A stretch of DNA of 61,076 nt from an uncultured Christensenellaceae bacterium (GCA_934555865.1 CAKTFI010000004.1:1-61076), one strand, 5' to 3'; shown: positions 9,214 to 18,679, counted from the first letter of the stretch. Numbers and translations are program-made. Notes: generated by a model not told the origin, from the sequence alone.

Positions 9214-9237
9214 TAAAAAGGGGCGCCGCAGCGCCCC
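9214..9237 (-). terminator. hpf terminator
   Basis: GGGGCGC pairs with GCGCCCC across a 4-base loop, and TTTTTATTT follows on the minus strand. It lies about 10 bases past the hpf stop and separates hpf from secA. Confidence 0.85.
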
Positions 9238-9248
9238 AGAGGGTTTTC

Positions 9249-9788
9249 TTATTCGTATTCCGGTTCCAAAAGGCCATAGTCCCCGTCGCGGCGGCGGTAG
9301 AGTACCTGCACCATCCCCGTTTCGGCCGAGAGGAACACAAAGAAGGAGTGGCCCAAAAGTTCCATCTGCAATTCCGCCTCCTCGAGATACATCGGCTTTA
9401 AGGCGAAGCGCTTGCTCTTGACGAGCTTGGGCTCGCCCTCGTCCAGGAGCGGTTCGTCCTCATAGATGGGGTTATCGTCCATCTCCGGCGTGTCGTGCAG
9501 ATCCTTCGTAAGGCGAGTACGATGTCGACGGATCTGCCGCTCCAGCTTGCGGAGCGCGCCGTCGATCGCAGAGTAGGCGTCGTCGCCCACTTCCTCTGCT
9601 CGCAGCAGCCGGCCTTCATAAAACGGGACGGTCACTTCGGCGATATGCCGGTCCTTTTCACGGGAAAGTAACAGGGTGACCTCGGCATCCTCCCGGAAAT
9701 AGCGTTCCAGCTTCTGTGCCTTTTTGCGGGCGATCCCTTCCGTATATGCGGAAACCGACATCCCTTTGCCGTTGATGCGAAGCAACAT
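9249..9788 (-). CDS. hpf: Long-form ribosome hibernation promoting factor
   Basis: The protein is 179 residues with two parts: an N-terminal HPF/RaiA domain (about 1-100) that occupies the mRNA/tRNA channel of the 30S subunit, and a C-terminal domain (about 125-179) that dimerises ribosomes into 100S particles. The long form is typical of Firmicutes. ATG 9788 has AAAGGAGGA 7 bases upstream. A longer open frame to 9956 has no ribosome binding site. The gene is monocistronic with a terminator. A sigma-H-like promoter is present upstream, which fits control of the B. subtilis homologue yvyD by sigma-H and sigma-B. Confidence 0.94.
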   Translation of the reverse strand: MLLRINGKGMSVSAYTEGIARKKAQKLERYFREDAEVTLLLSREKDRHIAEVTVPFYEGRLLRAEEVGDDAYSAIDGALRKLERQIRRHRTRLTKDLHDTPEMDDNPIYEDEPLLDEGEPKLVKSKRFALKPMYLEEAELQMELLGHSFFVFLSAETGMVQVLYRRRDGDYGLLEPEYE

Positions 9789-9844
9789 ATTCTCGTCCTC
9801 CTTTTGCCTTGCTTGGCGGACCCTGCCGCCTATCTTATATAAAT

Positions 9845-9872
9845 ATTCCACGGCGAAGGCAGAAATTCCTTG
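9845..9872 (-). promoter_or_regulatory. Candidate sigma-H promoter of hpf
   Basis: The minus strand reads CAAGGAATT (9872-9864), a 12-base spacer, then GTGGAAT (9851-9845). The sigma-H consensus is RnAGGAwWW, 11-12 bases, RnnGAAT. There is one mismatch, the first purine. The site is 57 bases before the hpf start. A sigma-A-like TATAAG lies just downstream as an alternative. Confidence 0.45.
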
Positions 9873-10146
9873 TCCGCGCGGCAAATTTCGCGAAAAATTC
9901 ACAAAAAAGGGCGCGAAAAAAGACCCCCTTCCAACTGACCTGGTCTTTGCCCCCACACTCGCCGCCTGGAAGGTTCGCTCCTAAGGCACGCTGCCTCCCC
10001 ACTACTGCTCCTCTCGGGCATGCCCGGACGGACTTACATCTAAAACGCACCATGCTCCCCGGGATTTTCCCGGATTATGTGGATCGCTTTGCCTGCGTCT
10101 GGCCTCGACTTGCAACCACAGACTTGGAAAAAGGTCTCTATGTTTA
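9873..10146. other. Intergenic region between hpf and comF
   Basis: Nothing beyond the hpf promoter was recognised. No ribosome-binding-site-linked open frame is present, and no clear terminator follows comF. Confidence 0.5.
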
Positions 10147-10803
10147 TTATATCGAATTTTTGCCGAAACGCAACGGGGAATCCCCGCCCCCGGCCGTCAC
10201 GGTGAAGGCCGCGCACAGCACCTCTGCCCCGGCAGCGCGCAATTGTTCGCGGCATCCGCCAATCGTCGCGCCCGTCGTCACCACATCGTCCACCAACAAC
10301 ACCCGCCGACCGGACAGGACTTCCGCCGCACCCGGCCGCAGGGCAAACGCACCCGCGACATTGGCTGCGCGTTCGTCGTGCGGGAGCTTGGCCTGTGCAT
10401 GCGTGTTGCGGATGCGCACGAGCGCCGGAATGCACGGGCATCCCCGCCCCAACGCGATGCGCTCCGCAAGCAATTGCGACTGGTTGAATCCGCGCCACGC
10501 CAGGCGGCGGGGATGCAGCGGCACGAAGCATACGAGGTCGAACGCCTCGTCCAACAGAGCGCGCAGCATCTCGTCCGCGAGGTAGGCATACAGCCAGCGG
10601 GCGCCCTCGAACTTGTACCGCCATATAAGCCGCCGGATCACCTCGCCATAGCGGTATGCGCCGCAGCAGGCAAACGGATAGGCCGCCCGGCCGAACAGGG
10701 CGAGCGGCGCGAGCTTCCGCCGGCACACCGGGCAGACCTCGCCCCGCGGGAGCTCCCTACCACAGTACACGCAGGAAGGGATGTCGGGAAACAGGATAGA
10801 CAT
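10147..10803 (-). CDS. ComF-family phosphoribosyltransferase-like protein
   Basis: This 218-residue protein has an N-terminal zinc ribbon (CVYC at 11-14, CPVC at 24-27) and a C-terminal phosphoribosyltransferase fold with the PRPP loop VLLVDDVVTTGAT at 168-180. ComF/GntX proteins act in DNA uptake or remain of unknown role; B. subtilis ComFC helps single-stranded DNA import. ATG 10803 follows GAGGAGGG, and the gene starts 10 bases after recD2, so the two are co-transcribed. In Firmicutes comF often lies near hpf and secA, as here. Confidence 0.9.
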   Translation of the reverse strand: MSILFPDIPSCVYCGRELPRGEVCPVCRRKLAPLALFGRAAYPFACCGAYRYGEVIRRLIWRYKFEGARWLYAYLADEMLRALLDEAFDLVCFVPLHPRRLAWRGFNQSQLLAERIALGRGCPCIPALVRIRNTHAQAKLPHDERAANVAGAFALRPGAAEVLSGRRVLLVDDVVTTGATIGGCREQLRAAGAEVLCAAFTVTAGGGDSPLRFGKNSI

Positions 10804-10813
10804 GGCGCCCTCC

Positions 10814-13102
10814 TCACGGCTCCTCTTCGGGGAAGAGGTCGAGCAGGTCGTCCCGGTCCGCCGGTTCGCGCGAAAAGAGCGGCCGCACACCCGCGTTTTC
10901 CGCGAATTCCAGTTCCTTCTTGATCTCGTGGTCGAGCGCGGTATAGCGCTGCGAGATGCGCGCGTTGCCGATCATGTGCCGCACCGTCGCCTCGCGCCCC
11001 AAAAGGAGGAGCTTCTTCCGGGCGCGCGTCATGGCCGTATAGAACAGGTTGCGCGTCAAAAAGTCGCTCCGGCCATAGTACAGCGGCAGCAGCACCGTCT
11101 CGAACTCGCTGCCCTGGCTCTTATGCACGGTGACGGCATAGGCGTGCTCAAGCTGCGAAAGCTCCTCAAAATCGTATTCCGCAATGCGTTCGCCGTCGAA
11201 CAGGATGTGCAGCGTGCGTTCCTCCGGCGAAATGCGCGCGATGCGCCCCATGTCGCCGTTATACACGCCCTCGCCGCGCGTCAAAACGGGCGACGCACCG
11301 TCGATGTGCCAGGTCTTGGTGTAATTATTCACGATCTGCATGACCTTGTCGCCCTCGCGGAACAGCGTCTCACCAAAGGTAGCTTCGCGCTTGTCCACGC
11401 GGCGCGGGTTGACGCGTTCGCGGATCTCGGCATTGATGCGGTACACGCCGATCGTGCCCTTCTTGACCGGGCAGATGACCTGCACCTCCTCCATGCTGTC
11501 GCCTGCCTCGATGCGCCGCATGTATTGCGCAAGCGTCTGCGCCAAGGTGTCGTCCGCACTCGCCGCCGGGAGGAACACAAAGTCCCCCGCGGAAAAGAGG
11601 TCGATCTGTTCGCCCAAATTGACCTTGTGCGCGTTGAGCACGAGGTTGCCGCCCGCGCGAAAGACCTCCTCGAGCACGGTCGAGGGCACGGCCTTGCTCG
11701 TCAGGATGTCCTTTAACACATTGCCCGGGCCGACGGAGGGGAGCTGATCCGCATCGCCCAAAAACAGGACGCGCGTGCCCTCCTCCACCGCCGCAAGCAG
11801 GCTGCGCATCAGGAATATGTCGATCATGGAGGACTCGTCCACCAAAATCGCGTCCGCCTCCAGCGGGTGATCCTCGTCCCGGCCGAAGCGGCTGAAATCC
11901 GCCGCATCCTCGTCGTCCGGGTTCGCGCCGTATTCCAAGAGGCGGTGGATGGTCTTGGCCTGCCGCCCGGTCGCCCCCTCCATGCGCTTGGCCGCGCGCC
12001 CCGTCGGCGCCGCCAACAGCGCCACCACGCCGCTTTGTTCAAAGATCTTGAGCACCTGGTTCAAAATCGTCGTCTTGCCCGTGCCCGGACCGCCCGTGAT
12101 GACGGACACCGGGCTTTCCACCGCCATGCGCACCGCCTCGCGCTGCTTTTCGGACAGCATTTCCTCCGCCGCAAGCACGCGGTCCACGACCTCGCCCGGC
12201 ACCTCTCGCCGCGGGACGGCGCGCGAGAGCGCCACGAGCTTATAGGCGATATACCCCTCCGCGAGGTACGCCTGACTATCCGCCACGGCGCGCACGGAAT
12301 TATAGCTGTTTTCCGCCACATAGCCGGACGCGATGAGGGCTTTTAGAGCCTCCTCGGCCTCGGCCGGCTCGACCTGCAAAAATTCCTCCGCCCGGCGGAG
12401 CAGCAGCCCCTCGGGCAGGCAGGTGTGGCCGGAGAGCATGCTCTGCTTTAACACATGGCGGATGGCGCTCTGCGTGCGCAGGTCGCCGTACTTTTCCGCG
12501 CCCAGCGTCTCGGCGATGCGGTCCGCCTTGGCAAAGCCGATGCCGCGCACATCGTCCATCAATCGGTATGGGTTTTTCTCTATCAAAAAAGGCGCACCGC
12601 TGCCGTACGCCTCATAGGCGGCCATCGCCTCTTTGATGCTGAGCCCCATGCTTTGCAATTGCATGACGATGCCGCGCACCGTCTGCATGTCCATGAACTG
12701 TTCGTGGATCCTGCGCGCCTGTTTCAAACTGATCCCGTGCACCTCGGCCAGCCGGTCGGGGTCGTTTTCGATGATGGCAAAGGTCTCTCCGTGAAAGCGG
12801 TCGACGATGCGCCCCGCCGTCACCTCGCCCACGCCTTTGATGAGCCCGCCCGCCAAAAACAGGCGGATGCTCTCGTCGCTCTCGGGCATGCGGGACTCCA
12901 TGCCCGTCACCTTGAACTGCCGGCCATAGGTCTTGTGCGTCGTGTATCCGCCATAGAACCGGACATATTCCCCCGGCTGCACGAGGGGGATGCTGCCGAC
13001 ACAGACGATCAGGTTGCCCTCCGCCTCCAATTCCAGCACGGTATAGGAATTCTGTTCATTGCGATAGATGATGTCGGCAACGGTGCCCTCGATGTATGAC
13101 AA
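10814..13102 (-). CDS. recD2: ATP-dependent RecD-like DNA helicase RecD2
   Basis: This 762-residue superfamily 1B helicase belongs to the RecD2 type found without RecBC and linked to DNA repair and replication-fork stability. The N-terminal region (about 1-300) contains an OB-like segment and helix-hairpin-helix motifs such as IKGVGEVTAGRIV. Walker A GGPGTGKTT is at 337-345, followed by DESSMID and the C-terminal VHKSQGSEF motif. The start appears to be TTG (13102-13100), 1 base after the metK stop, with GAGGA inside the metK end as ribosome binding site, which suggests coupled translation. Confidence 0.93.
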   Translation of the reverse strand: MSYIEGTVADIIYRNEQNSYTVLELEAEGNLIVCVGSIPLVQPGEYVRFYGGYTTHKTYGRQFKVTGMESRMPESDESIRLFLAGGLIKGVGEVTAGRIVDRFHGETFAIIENDPDRLAEVHGISLKQARRIHEQFMDMQTVRGIVMQLQSMGLSIKEAMAAYEAYGSGAPFLIEKNPYRLMDDVRGIGFAKADRIAETLGAEKYGDLRTQSAIRHVLKQSMLSGHTCLPEGLLLRRAEEFLQVEPAEAEEALKALIASGYVAENSYNSVRAVADSQAYLAEGYIAYKLVALSRAVPRREVPGEVVDRVLAAEEMLSEKQREAVRMAVESPVSVITGGPGTGKTTILNQVLKIFEQSGVVALLAAPTGRAAKRMEGATGRQAKTIHRLLEYGANPDDEDAADFSRFGRDEDHPLEADAILVDESSMIDIFLMRSLLAAVEEGTRVLFLGDADQLPSVGPGNVLKDILTSKAVPSTVLEEVFRAGGNLVLNAHKVNLGEQIDLFSAGDFVFLPAASADDTLAQTLAQYMRRIEAGDSMEEVQVICPVKKGTIGVYRINAEIRERVNPRRVDKREATFGETLFREGDKVMQIVNNYTKTWHIDGASPVLTRGEGVYNGDMGRIARISPEERTLHILFDGERIAEYDFEELSQLEHAYAVTVHKSQGSEFETVLLPLYYGRSDFLTRNLFYTAMTRARKKLLLLGREATVRHMIGNARISQRYTALDHEIKKELEFAENAGVRPLFSREPADRDDLLDLFPEEEP

Positions 13103-13103
13103 A

Positions 13104-14273
13104 TTAAAGTTCCTCTTTCAGCGCGTCCACCAGGTCGAGCTTTTCCCACGGCAGGTCGAGGTCGCGGCGGCCGAAATGCCCATAGGCCGCCACCGGCGCA
13201 TAGGAGATGTCGCGCAGGTGCAGGCGGTCGATGATCCCCGCGGGACGCAGGTCAAAATGCTTGCGGATGATCTCCGCCAACCGTTCGTCAGACACCTTGC
13301 CGGTGCCGAAGGTCTCGGCAAACACGCTCACCGGGCGCGCCACGCCGATCGCGTAGGCGAGCTCGATCTCGCACTTGTCCGCGAGGCCCGCCGCCACGAT
13401 GTTCTTGGCCACATGCCGCGCCGCATAGGCCGCGCTGCGGTCCACCTTTGTCGGGTCCTTGCCCGAGAACGCGCCGCCGCCGTGCCGGCCGTAGCCGCCG
13501 TAGGAGTCGACGATGATCTTTCGGCCCGTGAGGCCGGAATCGCCCTTAGGGCCGCCCACGACGAACCGCCCCGTCGGGTTGATGAGAATTTTCGTGTCTT
13601 TGTCCAACATGGCGGGGTCGAGCGTTTTCCGAATGACCTCTTCATAGATGCCTTCCTTGAGGTCGGCATAGGAGACCTCCTCCACATGCTGCGACGACAC
13701 GACCACCGTGTCGATGCGGCGCGGGCGGGAAGCCTCGTCGTATTCCACCGTGACCTGCGCCTTGCCGTCCGGCAGGACGAAGTCCAAAATGCCCTGCTTG
13801 CGCACATACGCCAGACGGCGGGTCAGATCGTGCGCCGCCGTGATGGCATAGGGCATGAGGGTGTCCGTCTCGTTGCAGGCATAGCCGAACATCATGCCCT
13901 GGTCGCCCGCGCCGATGTCGAACACGCCCTGTCCGCGGCTTTCAAGCGCGTCGTCCACGCCCTGCGCGATGTCCGGCGACTGCCCGTCGATGCAGACGAG
14001 CACACCGCAGTTGTCCGCATCAAAGCCCGTCTTGCCGCCGACATAGCCGATGCGGCGGATGGTGTCGCGCGCGACCTTTTGCATGTCCACATAGCCGCTC
14101 GTCGTGATTTCGCCCATCACGAGCACGATGCCCGTGTTGACCGCCACATCACAGGCGACGCGCGCCTGCTTGTCCTGTGCCAGAATCGCGTCCAAGACGC
14201 TGTCGGAGATCTGGTCGCAGATTTTATCCGGATGTCCTTCCGTCACGGATTCGGAAGTGAATAATCTTTGCAT
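13104..14273 (-). CDS. metK: S-adenosylmethionine synthetase MetK
   Basis: This 389-residue enzyme makes S-adenosylmethionine from methionine and ATP. The family signatures [12 protein letters not shown] and [16 protein letters not shown] are present. ATG 14273 follows GAGGAACGAAG. The gene leads the transcript metK-recD2-comF. Its leader is only about 55 bases long from the predicted promoter, too short for a SAM riboswitch, so the common Firmicutes S-box control is absent here. Confidence 0.97.
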   Translation of the reverse strand: MQRLFTSESVTEGHPDKICDQISDSVLDAILAQDKQARVACDVAVNTGIVLVMGEITTSGYVDMQKVARDTIRRIGYVGGKTGFDADNCGVLVCIDGQSPDIAQGVDDALESRGQGVFDIGAGDQGMMFGYACNETDTLMPYAITAAHDLTRRLAYVRKQGILDFVLPDGKAQVTVEYDEASRPRRIDTVVVSSQHVEEVSYADLKEGIYEEVIRKTLDPAMLDKDTKILINPTGRFVVGGPKGDSGLTGRKIIVDSYGGYGRHGGGAFSGKDPTKVDRSAAYAARHVAKNIVAAGLADKCEIELAYAIGVARPVSVFAETFGTGKVSDERLAEIIRKHFDLRPAGIIDRLHLRDISYAPVAAYGHFGRRDLDLPWEKLDLVDALKEEL

Positions 14274-14331
14274 CTTCGTTCCTCGCTTCTATCTATAAAA
14301 TTTGCATTTTTGACATTCCTGTACAACATAC

Positions 14332-14360
14332 AGTATAGCCCAGGATCGCGGGCATTGCAA
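14332..14360 (-). promoter_or_regulatory. Sigma-A promoter of metK-recD2-comF
   Basis: On the minus strand TTGCAA (14360-14355), 17 bases, TATACT (14337-14332). Confidence 0.7.
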
Positions 14361-14392
14361 TGCGTTTTTGCGAACTCTTTGCCATGCGGGCA

Positions 14393-14422
14393 TTGCGAGG
14401 GGGCGTTCGCGTATGATAGACT
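14393..14422 (+). promoter_or_regulatory. Promoter of the M20 amidohydrolase gene
   Basis: TTGCGA (14393-14398), an 18-base spacer and TAGACT (14417-14422) lie about 44 bases before the start codon. The -10 element is moderately weak. Confidence 0.5.
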
Positions 14423-14465
14423 GAAAACAGAAGCATACTAAGCGAAATTGGAAAGGAGCTTTTGC

Positions 14466-15821
14466 ATGTACGACTTTCTTAGCCATCTGGATGCGGCGCT
14501 TTTGCCGCACCGCGAGACCATGCTGGCGGCGGAGCGCGACCTTTGGGCGCACCCCGAGACGGGATACCGCGAATGGTACGCCAACAAGTATTTGAAGGAA
14601 ATTTTTGAAAACCTCGGCTATGCCCCGGTCATGGCCGGCAACATCCCCGGGTTCTATGCCGACTTCGACACCGGCCGCCCCGGCCCGCACATCGCCATCT
14701 TCGGCGAGATGGACAGCCTCATCTGCGCCAACCACCCGGAAAGCGCGCCCGAGACGGGCTATGTCCACGCCTGCGGGCATCATGCGCAGTGCGCGGCGCT
14801 GCTTGGCATCGCGGCGGCGGTGCGCGACCCGGGAATCGCGAAACACCTGTCCGGCAAAGTTCGCTTTTTGGCCGTCCCGGCGGAGGAGCTTTTGGAGCTC
14901 GGATACCGCGAAGGGCTGCGGCAAAAGGGCATCATCCGCTACTTCGGCGGCAAGGTGGAATTCCTCTACCGCGGGTATCTGGACGGCATCGACGCGGCCT
15001 TTATGGTACACACGGCGGCCTATGACCGCATGATCGGCTTCCCGGTCGGCTCCAACGGGTGCCTGTCCAAGAACATCACCTTCCACGGCAAGTCCGCGCA
15101 CGCGGGCGGCGCGCCCGAGCACGGCATCAACGCGCTGTACGCGGCGAACCTCGGCCTTACGGCCATCAACGCGCTGCGCGAGACCTTTGTGGACGACGAC
15201 CACATCCGCGTGCACCCCATTCTGACCTCGGGCGGCACGGCCGTAAACGCCATCCCCGAGACGGTCACGATGGAAAGCTATGTGCGCGGGGCGAGCCTGG
15301 ACAGCATTTCCGCCGCCAACGAAAAGGTCAACCGCGCGCTCGCGGCGTCGGCGCTCGCCATGGGCGCGAATGTGGGGATCTCCGACCTCATGGGGTATTT
15401 CCCGCTCAACCCGAACGAGGAACTCACCGAACTCGGCTTCTCGGTTGCGTCCGCGCTGTTCGGCGAGGACCAGGTCGTGCGCGAGACGCGCTGGGGTACC
15501 GGCTGCACGGACATGGGCGACATCGCAAGCGTGCTGCCCGCGCTGCACCCATATGTCGCAGGGGCCAAAGGGCAGGGCCACGGGGCGGATTACGGCATCG
15601 CCGACCCGGAAAAGGCGGTCGTCGCCTCGGCCAAGTTCCAGCTGGCGCTCTTGTGCGCGCTGTTGGAGGACGGCGGGCAGCGCGCCTATGCCGTGAAGGA
15701 GCATGCCAAATTGCGGTTTTCCAGCTTCGCGGAATACTTCGCCGCGGTCGACGCGCTCGAGTTGCACAAGACGGCCATCCAATACGCCGAGGACGGCAAG
15801 GCCGAGGTCGCCTGGAAATAA
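14466..15821 (+). CDS. M20-family amidohydrolase, AbgB / N-acyl-amino-acid hydrolase type
   Basis: This 451-residue metallo-amidohydrolase belongs to the peptidase M20 clan. The metal-binding motif HACGHH is at 101-106 and the glutamate pair of VPAEE at 140-141. A dimerisation insert follows, with KSAHAGGAPEHGINAL, and the late motif GCTDMGDI is present. Relatives such as AbgB cleave p-aminobenzoyl-glutamate and related N-acyl amino acids. The real substrate is unknown. ATG 14466 is preceded by AAAGGAG; a start six codons earlier is less likely because it overlaps this site. The gene is monocistronic. Confidence 0.88.
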   Translation: MYDFLSHLDAALLPHRETMLAAERDLWAHPETGYREWYANKYLKEIFENLGYAPVMAGNIPGFYADFDTGRPGPHIAIFGEMDSLICANHPESAPETGYVHACGHHAQCAALLGIAAAVRDPGIAKHLSGKVRFLAVPAEELLELGYREGLRQKGIIRYFGGKVEFLYRGYLDGIDAAFMVHTAAYDRMIGFPVGSNGCLSKNITFHGKSAHAGGAPEHGINALYAANLGLTAINALRETFVDDDHIRVHPILTSGGTAVNAIPETVTMESYVRGASLDSISAANEKVNRALAASALAMGANVGISDLMGYFPLNPNEELTELGFSVASALFGEDQVVRETRWGTGCTDMGDIASVLPALHPYVAGAKGQGHGADYGIADPEKAVVASAKFQLALLCALLEDGGQRAYAVKEHAKLRFSSFAEYFAAVDALELHKTAIQYAEDGKAEVAWK

Positions 15822-16293
15822 GGCGAGCGCGGCGCGCAAATAGACATGCGGCAAAGATGCGCTAAGTAAAAAACCGAAAAAGCGCAAAATCTGCCCGCAC
15901 TTTGCCTGCCAGCGGGCTGGCGGGCGCCTATGCCGCATCGGCGAATGAAAAGGCAGAATACACAAAAGAGCGGAACCCGCGTGGTCCCGCTCTTTTTGAT
16001 GCTGCCAAATTCGGTTTTCCGCGCCGAAGGCGTTTGTCGGCCGCGCGCTCCGCGGCAAGGGTATCTGCGCCCACGGTTCCTCGGCACATTGCTGCGCGCA
16101 GGGTTTCCATGCCGCCGGGCTTCCCGGAAAGGCCGACCCCCTCTGATGGAAGGCATATTCCCCACCTTCGGGCATTTTCTCGCCACATTCCTCCCGCCGC
16201 AGGCCATGGCTGCCTCTTGCAGGCGATGTCCGGCAAAGACGCCTGCGCCCGCATCATGCCGCCGGGCTTTGCCGACCGCGTTTCACCGGCGCG
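15822..16293. other. Long intergenic region, no gene recognised
   Basis: Besides the hairpin at 15964-15997 this stretch is G+C-rich and repetitive, with short GCCGGGCTT(T/C)CC- and CCGGCAAAG-like segments, and has no ribosome-binding-site-linked open frame. Open frames in it continue into or oppose rsmA and look like shadows. Confidence 0.5.
15964..15997 (+). terminator. Terminator of the M20 amidohydrolase gene
   Basis: GAGCGGAACC (15968-15977) pairs with GGTCCCGCTC (15983-15992) with one mismatch, followed by TTTTT. AAAA on the left makes it potentially bidirectional. Confidence 0.75.
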
Positions 16294-17157
16294 TCAGGCG
16301 TTTTCCGCCCCGCCTTCGCCGAAGGCCGCGTTCGCGAGGCGGCCGAATTCCGCGGGGGAAAGCGTCTCCGCCCGGCGGCCGCCCTCTACCCCCGCCGCAG
16401 AAAGGATGCGCGCCGCATCCTCTCCCTTGATGCCGAAGGAGGCCTTCAGGTTGTTGGCGATCGTCTTGCGGCGCATGGCGAACAGACCGCGCACCATCTT
16501 GGCATACGCGCTGCGCGCCGCCTCTACGCACACGTGCGGGCGAAACTGCACGATCGCGGAATCCACCTCCGGCGCAGGCAGGAAGCAGCTCCGCCCCACG
16601 GGGAACAGCACCTCCGCCCCGCCGTAATACGCCGCCGACGCGGTGATCGCGCCGTAATTCTTGTCGCCCGGCCGTGCGGTCAGGCGCGCCGCGACCTCCT
16701 GCTGCACCATCGCCGTAAAGCACGTGGGCAGCGCCGGGCTTTCCAGCACCTTCAGGAGGCATTTGGCCGTGATGTAGTACGGCAGGTTGCCCGCGACCGC
16801 AAAGGGCTGCCCGTCAAAGTATTCCCGCGCGACCTCGGCGAGATCGATCTTCAAAAAATCCGCGTGCAGCACCTGCACATGGTCCTGCCCCGCGAGCGTC
16901 TCCTGAAGCACGCCCAGCATGCCGCGGTCAATCTCCACCGCGACGACCCGCCCCGCGCGCCGCGCGAGCTGCAAGGTGAGCGCCCCCGGGCCGGGGCCGA
17001 TTTCGAGCACATTGCCGCCCGGCTCCACCGCCGCGGCCGCGATTTTTTCAACGATGTTCTGATCGATGAGGAAGTTCTGCCCCAGGCTTTTTAGGGGTGC
17101 AAGGTTGTGCGCGCGCAAAAGCGCGGACAGCTCCGCAGGCGAATAGATGTTCGGCAT
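16294..17157 (-). CDS. rsmA: 16S rRNA dimethyladenosine transferase RsmA (KsgA)
   Basis: The protein is 287 residues from ATG 17157, which follows GGAGGAGAGAACC. It methylates two adjacent adenines near the 3' end of 16S rRNA during 30S maturation. The binding motif LGQNFLID is near the N-terminus. The SAM-binding NVLEIGPGPGALT comes next, and the catalytic NLPYYI motif is clear. It lies downstream of mreB, separated by that gene's terminator, so it is either read through or has its own weak promoter. Confidence 0.95.
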   Translation of the reverse strand: MPNIYSPAELSALLRAHNLAPLKSLGQNFLIDQNIVEKIAAAAVEPGGNVLEIGPGPGALTLQLARRAGRVVAVEIDRGMLGVLQETLAGQDHVQVLHADFLKIDLAEVAREYFDGQPFAVAGNLPYYITAKCLLKVLESPALPTCFTAMVQQEVAARLTARPGDKNYGAITASAAYYGGAEVLFPVGRSCFLPAPEVDSAIVQFRPHVCVEAARSAYAKMVRGLFAMRRKTIANNLKASFGIKGEDAARILSAAGVEGGRRAETLSPAEFGRLANAAFGEGGAENA

Positions 17158-17174
17158 GGTTCTCTCCTCCAAGG

Positions 17175-17205
17175 AAAAGCCCCCGGATCCGGGATTCGGG
17201 GGCTT
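17175..17205 (-). terminator. mreB/mbl terminator
   Basis: AAGCCCCCG (17177-17185) pairs with CGGGGGCTT (17197-17205), 7 bases past the mreB stop and just before the rsmA ribosome binding site. The U-run is short (CTTTTCC). Confidence 0.65.
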
Positions 17206-17211
17206 GCGTTC

Positions 17212-18258
17212 TCAATATTTGTCGTAGTAATTCTCGCCGCGGCGGTAGTCGTAATACACCGTCGTGCCGTAGATGTCGATGTTGTCGAGCGACTTGCCCG
17301 TGCCGATCGCGACGCAGGAAATTGCGTCGTCCGCCACATAGCAGGGGATCTTGGTGCGCTCGGACAGCAACCGGTCGAGGCCATAGAGCAGCGCGCCGCC
17401 GCCCGTCATGCAGATGCCGTTTTCCGCGATATCCGCCGCGAGTTCCGGCGGGACCTTTTCCAGCACGCTGTGCACCGTCTCCATGATGAGGTTCAAGGGT
17501 TCCTGGAACGCCTCGATCGTCTCGTTGGAGCTAATCGTGATCGTCTTGGGGAGGCCGGACACGAGGTTTCGACCCGTGACCTCCATATAGGCCTCCTCGC
17601 GCCGCGGGAAGGCGGACCCGATGTTGACCTTGATGTCCTCCGCCGTGCGCTCACCGATGATCATGTTGTACTTCTTCTTGATGTAGCCGATCATGGCGTC
17701 GTCGAACTTGTCGCCCGCGCACTTGATGGAGTCGCTGATGACTGCGCCGCCAAGCGAAATGACCGCGATGTCCGTCGTGCCGCCGCCGACATCCACGACC
17801 ATCTGTCCAACCGGCTTGGCAATGTCCAGCCCTGCGCCGATGGCCGCCGCGATGGGTTCTTCAATAAGGTGCGTCTGCCGCGCGCCCGCGTCCTCACATG
17901 CCTCGATGAAGGAGCGCTTTTCCACCTCGGTCACGCTGCTCGGCACGCACACAACGACCCGCGGCTTGAAAAACAGCTTGCGCCCGATGACCTTTTGCAG
18001 GAAGAAGCGCAGCATGCGTTCCGTGTCGTGGAAGTTGGAAATCACACCCTCGCGGAGCGGCCGCACCGCAACAATGTTGCCCGGCGTGCGCCCGAGCATG
18101 ACGCGCGCCTCCTCGCCCACGGCCACCATCTGGCCGGAGTTGCGGTCGATCGCGACGACCGACGGCTCGCGCAGCACGATCCCCTTGCCCTTGATGTATA
18201 CCAGCACATTGGCCGTCCCAAGGTCGATACCAATGTCATTATAATCAAACAAACCCAT
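17212..18258 (-). CDS. mreB: MreB/Mbl-family rod-shape actin homologue
   Basis: This 348-residue bacterial actin forms membrane-associated filaments that guide lateral wall synthesis. The phosphate-1 motif IGIDLGTANVLVY follows the N-terminus. The phosphate-2 motif VVDVGGGTTDIAV and the adenosine motif TGGGALLYGLD are present. ATG 18258 follows GGGAG. The gene lies directly after spoIIID, the arrangement of spoIIID-mbl in Bacillus, so Mbl is the closer assignment. A longer open frame upstream lacks a ribosome binding site. Confidence 0.94.
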   Translation of the reverse strand: MGLFDYNDIGIDLGTANVLVYIKGKGIVLREPSVVAIDRNSGQMVAVGEEARVMLGRTPGNIVAVRPLREGVISNFHDTERMLRFFLQKVIGRKLFFKPRVVVCVPSSVTEVEKRSFIEACEDAGARQTHLIEEPIAAAIGAGLDIAKPVGQMVVDVGGGTTDIAVISLGGAVISDSIKCAGDKFDDAMIGYIKKKYNMIIGERTAEDIKVNIGSAFPRREEAYMEVTGRNLVSGLPKTITISSNETIEAFQEPLNLIMETVHSVLEKVPPELAADIAENGICMTGGGALLYGLDRLLSERTKIPCYVADDAISCVAIGTGKSLDNIDIYGTTVYYDYRRGENYYDKY

Positions 18259-18380
18259 TGTATGTATGCTCCCAATCTTTCCCATAGTAAGCCGGAAAGC
18301 GCGCCCGCAGGCGGACATTCCTTTTTACAATCATATACTAGGAGCGTGTAATTTTCAAGATTTATTTGATTTATTCATAC

Positions 18381-18647
18381 TTATTTCATGCTCGTATCGC
18401 GCCGGTGTGCGTATTTCTGGCGGGTCGCCTCGCCGCCGCGGATATGCCGCTCCTCGCGGTTGTATGCGAGCACGGCGCGCACCTCGGCCGCAAACAGCGG
18501 GTCGATCTCGCCTAGGCGCTGCGTCACATCCTTGTGTACCGTCGACTTGCTCACGCGGTATTCCCGCGCCGCCTGCCGGACGGTCGCCCGGTTTTCCACG
18601 ATATAGCCCGCGATCTCTAGCACGCGTTCTTCGATATATTCCTTCAT
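18381..18647 (-). CDS. spoIIID: Sporulation transcription factor SpoIIID
   Basis: This 88-residue DNA-binding protein has a helix-turn-helix at about 20-45 (TVRQAAREYRVSKSTVHKDV) and the basic C-terminal segment RGGEATRQKY that is diagnostic for SpoIIID. In endospore formers it works in the mother cell under sigma-E, switching genes on and off before sigma-K. Its presence is the strongest sign in this window of a spore-forming Firmicute. It probably forms a transcript with mreB/mbl. Confidence 0.96.
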   Translation of the reverse strand: MKEYIEERVLEIAGYIVENRATVRQAAREYRVSKSTVHKDVTQRLGEIDPLFAAEVRAVLAYNREERHIRGGEATRQKYAHRRDTSMK

Positions 18648-18679
18648 GCCTTTCTGCCCCGTTCCCTTTCTTTATTCCT

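Noticed and set aside
14274..14360. SAM riboswitch before metK
   Set aside because: The leader from the predicted promoter is only about 55 bases and shows no S-box core.
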